Assembly (NCBI GenBank): GCA_003260075.1
Contig: QLIY01000068.1
Span: forward strand, 214,218-278,217
DNA length: 64,000 bases
Source of the DNA: Phallusia mammillata
Lineage: Eukaryota; Chordata; Ascidiacea; Phlebobranchia; Ascidiidae
Direction of reading: 5' to 3'
The notes beneath the pieces are model-generated. The model did no database searches, was not told the origin of the DNA, and saw nothing but the letters and a program-made list of their open reading frames with translations. Positions 37,801-46,800 of the stretch are shown here, piece after piece. The translations under genes and the position numbers were made by a program. Position 1 is the stretch's first letter. Each line of letters begins with the position of its first letter.

Positions 37801-40800
37801 AAACAATAACATGGACAGTTTACTTTTCACAAAGTTGTATTGATTTTTTTTAACAAATATATTTTTACCTTTCAAAATACCATTTACTGTGAGTATTATT
37901 GCATTTTATTTTATCAGTGGCTATTAATTTGATATTCGTACATAAATTTCCTAAGTTGGAAAATGTTTATTTCCCCCCCCCCCGTTGTATTGATTTTTTT
38001 TAACAAATATATTTTTACCTTTCAAAATACCGTTTACTGTGAGTATTATTGCATTTTATTTTATCAGTGGCTATTTATTTGATATTCGTACATAAATTTC
38101 CTAAGTTGGAAAATGTTTATTTTCAGGTCAAAATCAGTTGACAATCTTATAAAGAGCAAACAGTTTTCCCTAAAAAAGCATCTTTAGTGTCTATAAGGGC
38201 AATAAAAGGGCGTTAAATTAGAAAAGGCTTAGAGTTCAATTCACAAACACGATCATTCCTCAACTGAAAGTCTGGCAAACTAAACTTACTGTAAACACGC
38301 AATTGCATCGACGAAACGTTCATTTTCGCGATTATTCCGTCGTCGTTATTGCATTTTTTGCGACATGGTTTGTCACCAATTTGCAGCGAATGCACAGCAA
38401 AAGATAGGAAACGCACGAAAGATTGTCACCTGATTTTAACCTGGAAATAAACATTTCCCAACTTGTCCCCCCCCCCCACGTTCATTTTCGCGATTATTCC
38501 GTCGTCGTTATTGCATTTTTTGCGATTGGAATGACATGGTTTGTCACCAATTTGCAGCGAATGCACAGTAAAAGATAGGAAACGCACGAAAGATTGTCAC
38601 CTGATTTTAACCTGGAAATAAACATTTCCCAACTTGTCCTGAGAGTATTTAAACTGAACAGTATCTGACCCTTCAACAGGCAGCATGGTCATCGACGATC
38701 ACCGTTTATTTAATTCAATAACTAAGAATGGAAAGTATTTTCCAAGTAACGAAATCTGTCGATAAAATCTTGGAATATATATTTCGCCTAATGGCATCTT
38801 CAGTTCCTATAAAAACCACACTTTGTTTTGTTGTGTTTTTACTTTTATTTCTTTTATTGATGTTTTATTTTGTGGTCTATATAGGAACTGAAGCCATTAG
38901 GCGAAATAATATTTCAAGATTTTATCGACAGATTTCATTACTTGGAAAATACTTTCTATTCTTAGTTTCCCTCTTGTGATATATATATATATATGACGAA
39001 AGGTGGAAATTAATGCAAAAATGGAAATAGAACAGGAAATGATTCACAGAATCAATACAACAGGATTCGTAACTTACATAAATTTTGTTACACTTATTAA
39101 CTTACAGGTCGGAGCTCGGTAATATCCCAGCCAAGATATTCTGCAACGTGCATCATCTGGTTCACGATTCTTTCCATCTCCTGCAAATACACGTTAATGG
39201 AATGTGAAAATGTTTGAAAAATAACCTGTACGATATGCATACCTATTTCGCCAGGATCAGAAAACAGTTCAAAACTGCGATAAACAGCTTTACAAATGAC
39301 ATGGTATGTAACTTTGTGTCGAGTTAAGTAGAAGTAGGTACATGTTTTTTCAATACACGGTTTTTAAATATTCGGAACAAAAAGACCAAAGCCAGTATTA
39401 GTAAAGTATGAATGTGCAATGCGCTTGTTAATATCTTAGAACGTTACAAAAATTATTGGCTATGGGGGAGAAGCGTAATGGCTTAGCCAGCGTCACACAA
39501 CGATTAATGAAAACTTTTTTGGGCGTTCGTGACTGTAGTTTCAACATGCATTACCGCAAATGAAAGTTGAGTATATTTTTACATCAAAGTAATCTAGTAT
39601 GTGCCATTATCCTGATGAAGGCGTCTCGTATGGGACGTCGAAACGTCAATTATTTATAATGAACCTCTGGAAGAGAAATACTCGTTTATACATTATGATT
39701 GGCAGCAAAATCGTGTTTAGTCTTTACACAACGCTCAATAAATTCGTTATGGGGCATTCTTGGCACCAACCCATAAAATGGCATTGCGAAACTTGTTCAA
39801 CACAACGATGAAACTCATAAGTCTTAACGCAAAGGAAAACGTTGGATGACTTGCTACACAACATGCGTAATGTCACCCTATGGGATGACGCATTTTTTCG
39901 TTCAGCCTCTTACGTAAAAGTTACGGAGATGAGTTGGCCCCCTACTTGAATTGATTACCAAGTGATCGATACCAATTTAACTATGGTTAGCGTTGTGGTA
40001 AATGAGACTTTTTTCGGCTTAGATTGGAATTGATTCGAGATTTTCTAATTTCATTCCACTGGGGCGGGGGGGGGGGTTCGACTTAGATTGGAATTGATTC
40101 GAGATTTTCTAATTTCATTCCACTGGGGCGGTTTGATTCTCAAAAGCGCTGACAGTAATAGTGGATTAATTTGATTTAGCCGGAATTGATTAAACTTCTG
40201 GAAGTTTCGAACACTGACATGTTTAATTGGAAATATGAAGTAAAAAAGCATCAATAAATTGTGAATTTAACGTAATGGTTATTGGTTGGTCAAGTAATAT
40301 TATAAATGCACATATGGTACTACCAGTAGCAACATCATTTCTCAGATTGCGTAAACAACTACAAACTACCCCCTGTCAATTAAAGTTGGCCCAAAAGTAA
40401 AAAAGTAGCCCTGTCATTTAAAGTTGGCCCAAAAGTAAAAAAAATAGCCCTGTGGGGGGGGGGTAAGTAGTATTATAAATGCACATATGGTACTACCAGT
40501 AGCATCATCATTTCTCGGATTGCGTAAACAACTACAAATCTCCCTGTCAATTAAAGTTGGCTCAAAAGTAAAAAAATAGCCCTGTCATTTAAAGTTGGCC
40601 CAAAAGTAAAAAAAATAGCCCTGTCATTTAAAGTTGGCCCAAAAGTAAAAAAAATAGCCCTGTCATTTAAAGTTGGCCCTAAAGTGTTGACTAATTCATT
40701 TTTAGTGCAACATTTCACAATTGCCCAACATCAAATATAGCAAACGATATAATTCAAAATCGAGCCATCAGCAAAACAACATCATACACTACTAGTTTTA

Positions 40801-43800
40801 TGTCAACAGACTAGGCCTAGGTACCACAGTGGTACGTATTTGGTAGTAGCTAAATCAACGGGAAAAGAAAAGTTCTTACCGAGCTGTCCAAACATCCATT
40901 GCCGTCCGTGTCGTAAAGTTTGAAGACGACTACAAACAAAATCGGGAATGACATTTACTTTTCCACTTTGAAATGTGTTCATGATTAACATTAGGTTATT
41001 GTCCAGGTGGCCTGGCAGAACATAGAGTTATTGTCAAACTTTGTAGCGTAGACATATAGACAAATTTTGTGGCAATTTATAGAACGCCAGACCCATTAAA
41101 GGCGTATTACCGAATTAGGCCGGTCTCTCAAACATTCTCATATGGCAAGGCACAAACTGGAAAAATCAGTATAATTTAGTATTGTTTGACATGTCACTAT
41201 GCCTTACATGTAAATGTAATACCTTTACCCTCAAATACCAAAAATACACACATATTTGACCATAAAGCAATATTATATAGCCTACAGGCTTAAGGGGGGG
41301 GGGGTCACGTTGGAGTATTCAAACCACACGGCTTAAAATGAAATGTACATCATACAGTACATAATAAATTATGATTGACTTTAGATTTGATGGGCAGATC
41401 GTGCCATTTACAGAAAGTCTATATTGTCTGGTATTTACATTGGAGTTTGTCTGGGGGGGGGGTTAATACCTCTACCCTCGAATACCAAAAATGCACACAT
41501 ATTTGACCATAAAGCAATATTATATAGCCTACAGGCTTAAGCAAATATATTTATGCAAAACTTGTGAAACTTACTTTAAATACATTTTTTTATCAATTGA
41601 ATATCACAACTAGGAAGTAGCTAGGTGGTAAGTGAATCAGCTTGCAAAATACGTTGAAGCATTCAAACCACCCGACTTAGGCTTAAAATTCTGTGTACGT
41701 TATGTAAAGTACATAATGAATTATGATTGACATTAGATTTGATGGGCAAATCGTGTCATTTACAGAAAGTCTATATTGTCTGGTATTTACATTGGAGTTT
41801 GTCTTCAGGTCTTCCTCCTTCTAATAGCGAGAGGTAGCAAACAATATCTTTCAACTGAACTGATTCGTTCTCTGATGGAATTGTATCTGCTTTTGGATTG
41901 GCACCCCCACCAATCCCAGAAGTTATAGCCTTGAGAGGCGCAACTGCAAAATGGGAGAAACATATGTGGTCAATCCGAAATGATTGGAATGTTTTTTTTT
42001 GCAAACGGCTGACTTAAGGTGTTGTATGAAGGCAGGAAAAATTGGTGCCTGTAACTTACACGGCTAAAAGAAGTATTTGCTATAAAGCGGAATGGTTTCG
42101 TAAAGAGTGCATATTGGTGATATAGTTTTAAATGGGTCGAATATTTTTCATTTGTTTAACAATATAGGGAGTCGGCTTTAACTGTAGGCAACAAGTTTAA
42201 TGCAGTGTATTCTAGGCAATAGTGGCGTGTACGTTATGTACATCAGTGAATGTCGACACATTTTGGCCAAAGTGGACGGTATAAGGTAATATCATTAAAA
42301 TGAAATACTGATAATTATCATTTAACATAAGTGCTGGCAAACTTCAAACAACGACTAAAAACGAATTTATCAATAACAAAATCTTGAAGGGGGGGGGGAT
42401 AGGCAATAGTAGAAAGTACATTATGTACATCAGTGTATCTCAACACAATTTTCACCACAGTGGACGGTATAAGTTAATGTCAGTAAAATGAAATATTGAT
42501 AATCATCATTCAACATAGCAAATACTTCAAACAATATACTTCAAACAGCAATATACTTCAAACAACGACTAAAAACGAATTTATCAATAACAAAATCTTG
42601 AAAATTACGTAAAGTAGTTAAAAACGTGTGCAAGTTAAAACGTATGGAACTTGGCTATAAAAAGCAGCGCGTGCAAATGAAATAATGATAATAATCATCA
42701 TTCAACATAAACGTCAGCAATACACTTTAAACAACGACTAAAAACGAATTTATCAACCAAAATCTTGAAACTTACGTAAAGTAGTTAAAAACGTATGCAA
42801 GTTAAAACGTATCCACGTTGGGCAAAAAAAGCAGTGAGTGCAAGCACAATAGCCAAGAACTCTTGTATTCTTTGCATATTTGCAGTCAAACGTAGGTTAG
42901 TGGCGCAATCGTTGTGGAGCGAGAACAGGAGAAAAACTACAGGAAATTGTGGCTCGCGTATTTATAGACAAAGTTGACCTTTTCGTGAGCGAGGCGGCTT
43001 GCAAAATATTCTCCCAAGAGCATTTACATTTGGCCAATTGACGTTTTTTTCAGCAATTGCCTCGCTACTGGACTTTCAATTACGTTTAATTTGTTTTATC
43101 GGTGCAGCATCTGTTCTCGTTATAGGCAAAGTGTTGTGTAATAGTTGACCAACGCACTAACATGTTTTAAGTTTGTGTGTGTTTCGCCGCCCTTTTCGCT
43201 TTATAATAACTTGTGTTTGCAATGTATGTCATTACCCTGATGAAGGTGTTTCGTATGGGACATCGAAACGTTGGCACAGTAGAATAAAAAACTGCCGGAA
43301 GAGCTGAAAATTTTGTTGATACGTTATGCCTGGCAGCAACAGTGNTTTAAGTTATAGGTGAGTTATTTTCAAATGTCAGTAATTATTTTACCATTAAATT
43401 CAACATTTTTCAGTTTGAATTAATAATAGATGCGCAAAAAAGAGTAAATTTTATATTTGTCATTCTTAGAATGTCCGAAATTGAAAACAAAACTGTCCAA
43501 TTGCACCCATTACATGATACCGAATAGATGTAGTGAAATATTTAGAACCACAGGTGTTATTTATAGCCAACTTGTTCACTGTTACATAAGGCCGCTTGAA
43601 GTGGTTTTATAACATGTCATTTTTTTGTGAGACGCGTCATTTCTTATAGGTTTCACGTAGATTTAACTTACATAGACACACATAAAAATATAGAACAGCA
43701 TATATACATCCATACATTTATGTATCTACACAAATTATGTTTAAAACAATTTGGCTATATTGGTTCTTTAGATTTTCGGCTTAGAATTAACATTTACCTG

Positions 43801-46800
43801 CAGTTAGCAGCTTAGATCTTCTGTCGCCCTTCTGTGTATCAGCGTTAACTTTTAACGTGTCGGTTTGATGCGGAATATCCCCAGCGGTGCCGTTCGCCTC
43901 TGCAACATAATATAATAACGTCACTATTTATAGGTCAGGTGCAATTTTCTAAACATTGTCACAGATCAGGCAAAACTCGCACACACAACACTAGGGAATT
44001 GATTACCGGTTACAACATAGGCTTTGAAATACGCTAAACTTCATGCTTTAATGGCTGATTTTTAATATAATATGGGGGGGGGGGGGAATTGATTACCGGT
44101 TACAACATAGGCTTTGAAATACGCTAAACGTCATGCTTTAATGGCTGATTTTTAATATAATATGGTTTTGTAGCAAAGTAATCCATTGGCCTCAAAATGG
44201 TGGGTCATTAAAGGTGGTTGAAATGCAAGAACTTTGCGATTTTAAGAAACATATTGGGCTGCTCTGGCCTCTCGGTAGTTTCTTTGATTCTATTCCATGG
44301 TTGTTTTGTGACCCTGAATAAGGTGAGTTTAAAAACCCATTTTTTACGATTATTGGTGATAGAAAAGTTGCCCCAAACGACGATCTAAAATTCGTTTCAA
44401 AACACGAATACACACCCTAGTATAGCGCAGCTGTGAGTCCATGTCCTAAACCGTTTTTATACTTTTCTGGTTAGGCCTAAAACGACACCATCAAACACAG
44501 TGGTTCTTAACCTTTTTGGTGTAGTTTCCCACCACAGTCAATCACCAAAGTCTAATTTCCCTCTCTGTTGTTTTTATGAAGATGTTTTGTACATTACGAA
44601 TAATTGTCTATATTCCATTAAAAATACTTTATGACTGAATAATTAGATATATGACTTTAGATATTAGAGTGAAACTTGAAAACAACAATTTAGGTACCCT
44701 ATATACAATTATCCTCTGCATGTACATACCACCGGTTAAGAACCACTGATCAAACGCATGCTGTGGGTTGTTTTTCAACATTCGTTAAGTCACCATGGAC
44801 CAAAAGGAGACATGCAAACGTTACCAGCCCCAAAAAGCACAATGTGAGTTATTGTAAATGCACCTCCATTATCAGTTGGATTCACCGCTGTAGCTTCTTC
44901 ACCGGTTTCAGCAACAGCCACACTGTTAGGCCGGTTTCCAGACATACTTTTCAATATTGTGTCCGTGCACGGGCCTGGTTATAGTACACTTTGCGTTAGT
45001 ATAGGTGACTGTGTTAAAAGCACACAAAGGTTAATAAAGCTACGTGAAAAAATGCATCTGCTGGCATGCACACTATAGAAGTGCGTTCAGAAGCGAGTTT
45101 TGTGCAGCCGATCATGCAATTCAATAAATCTCGCCTTCAGGGGGGGGGGACACACAAAGGTTAAAGGTTAATAAAGCTACATAAAAAATGCATCTGCTGG
45201 CATGCACACTATAGAAGTGCGTTCAGGAGCGAGTTTTGTGCAGCCGATCATGCAATTCAATAAATCTCGCCTTCAAACATGTTTATAACGTCGTGACAGA
45301 CATAATATGGGTATTTCCAAAATTTTGCTTGAAATTAATCGTTTTGGTCATTTAGGACGAATTTAGAAAATTGATCCTCGACAGCACATTTCTCGCCCGC
45401 AGAAAGGAGAAGCCAGTAGGAAGTGGCAACATGCAAAGACGAGCAACTATTTTTGGCACAATTTGTCCTATATATGTCATCTGCAGCAAACAATCGGGAT
45501 TTTTACTGCAACGGCTATTTTAAAGTGTCACGTATGTTCCTGGAAAGTTATGAAGAGAGTTACATCCAGTGTTTAAACTTTAAAGGGTCATCACCAGGAC
45601 AAAAGACCACAAAAATGTGTATTTTGGGTTAAACTAAAAACGCATTTGTTGTTTTGTATAGTAACATGCATTATTTCAATATTGTGCTACGTTAGTAAGG
45701 TCGTGCCTCGCAATGTATGCCATACACGACAGCTAAGCCCAAAATCCAACTTGGCGTATGTTACGACAACGCAAATAGGTATGCTTTGATATCAGACCAC
45801 GGCATGGTCATTTAAGGGTCGGGTGGGGGGGGGGCTATTTTGGGATTAAACTAAAAATGCAGTTGTTTTCTTGTATAGCAACATGCATTATTTCAATGCT
45901 GTGCTACGTTAGTAAGGTCGTGCCTCGCAATGTATGCCATATACGACAACTGAGCCCCAAATCCACATGGCGTATGTTACAACAACGCAAAAAGGTATGC
46001 TTTGATATCAGACCACGGCATGGTCATTTAAGGGTCGGGTATGGACAAACTTCCAATGCCAATCTTATACATCCACATCGATTGATGTAAAAGCCAACAT
46101 GTGCGTACCTATCGTTTAGCATTGCATCAATATTGTTATATCGTACTTTGTGCATTGCTTGCAAAACACATAATTCGAAAAAAAAACGTCAAGATTCTAT
46201 AAAAAGTCGCAAAAGATGTTTAAGGAGGACTGCTGGTAGTTTGTTTGTGGCCAGTGTTGGTTTAAAAAACATGAAACTTTGATGTAAAGGCATTACACAT
46301 TCCAGCCTGGACAATAAGCTAGTGGCTCAGATATATTTCTGAAGATTGTATATGTTACTTAAGAAACTTAACAGCCGTTAGCATTGTTAACATGCAAATA
46401 TTTGCAATATAAGTATTAGCAATGATTTACAAGAAGCCTTGAACGTTATGATGGCTCCAAATAAAAAACACTTGGCAACGTATTTTAAATAGCAGTAAGT
46501 AGCATGCCTAATAGATCAGTGAAGCTCGGCACCATAGCCAAAAAACGATTATTTGACCTATGTACACACTAAGCAATCATGACAAAGATAATGATGATGA
46601 TAATGATGTTTGCCATAACCGGGCATGCAAGAGGCAAAAATATTGGGCAAATGACTACTCTACAGTCATTCACATTAACACAGACCAAACGGATGAGGTG
46701 TAAGACACGGGCAAAACCGAACCTGCGATTGAAGCACACGCCAGAGCAGTGGGAATGGAAAGATCAATATTGGCACCTGGACATTTACACAATACAAAGG

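Noticed and set aside
40371..40690. CRISPR-like regular repeats
   Set aside because: Units are contiguous with no unique spacers, in a eukaryotic intron; it is a minisatellite.
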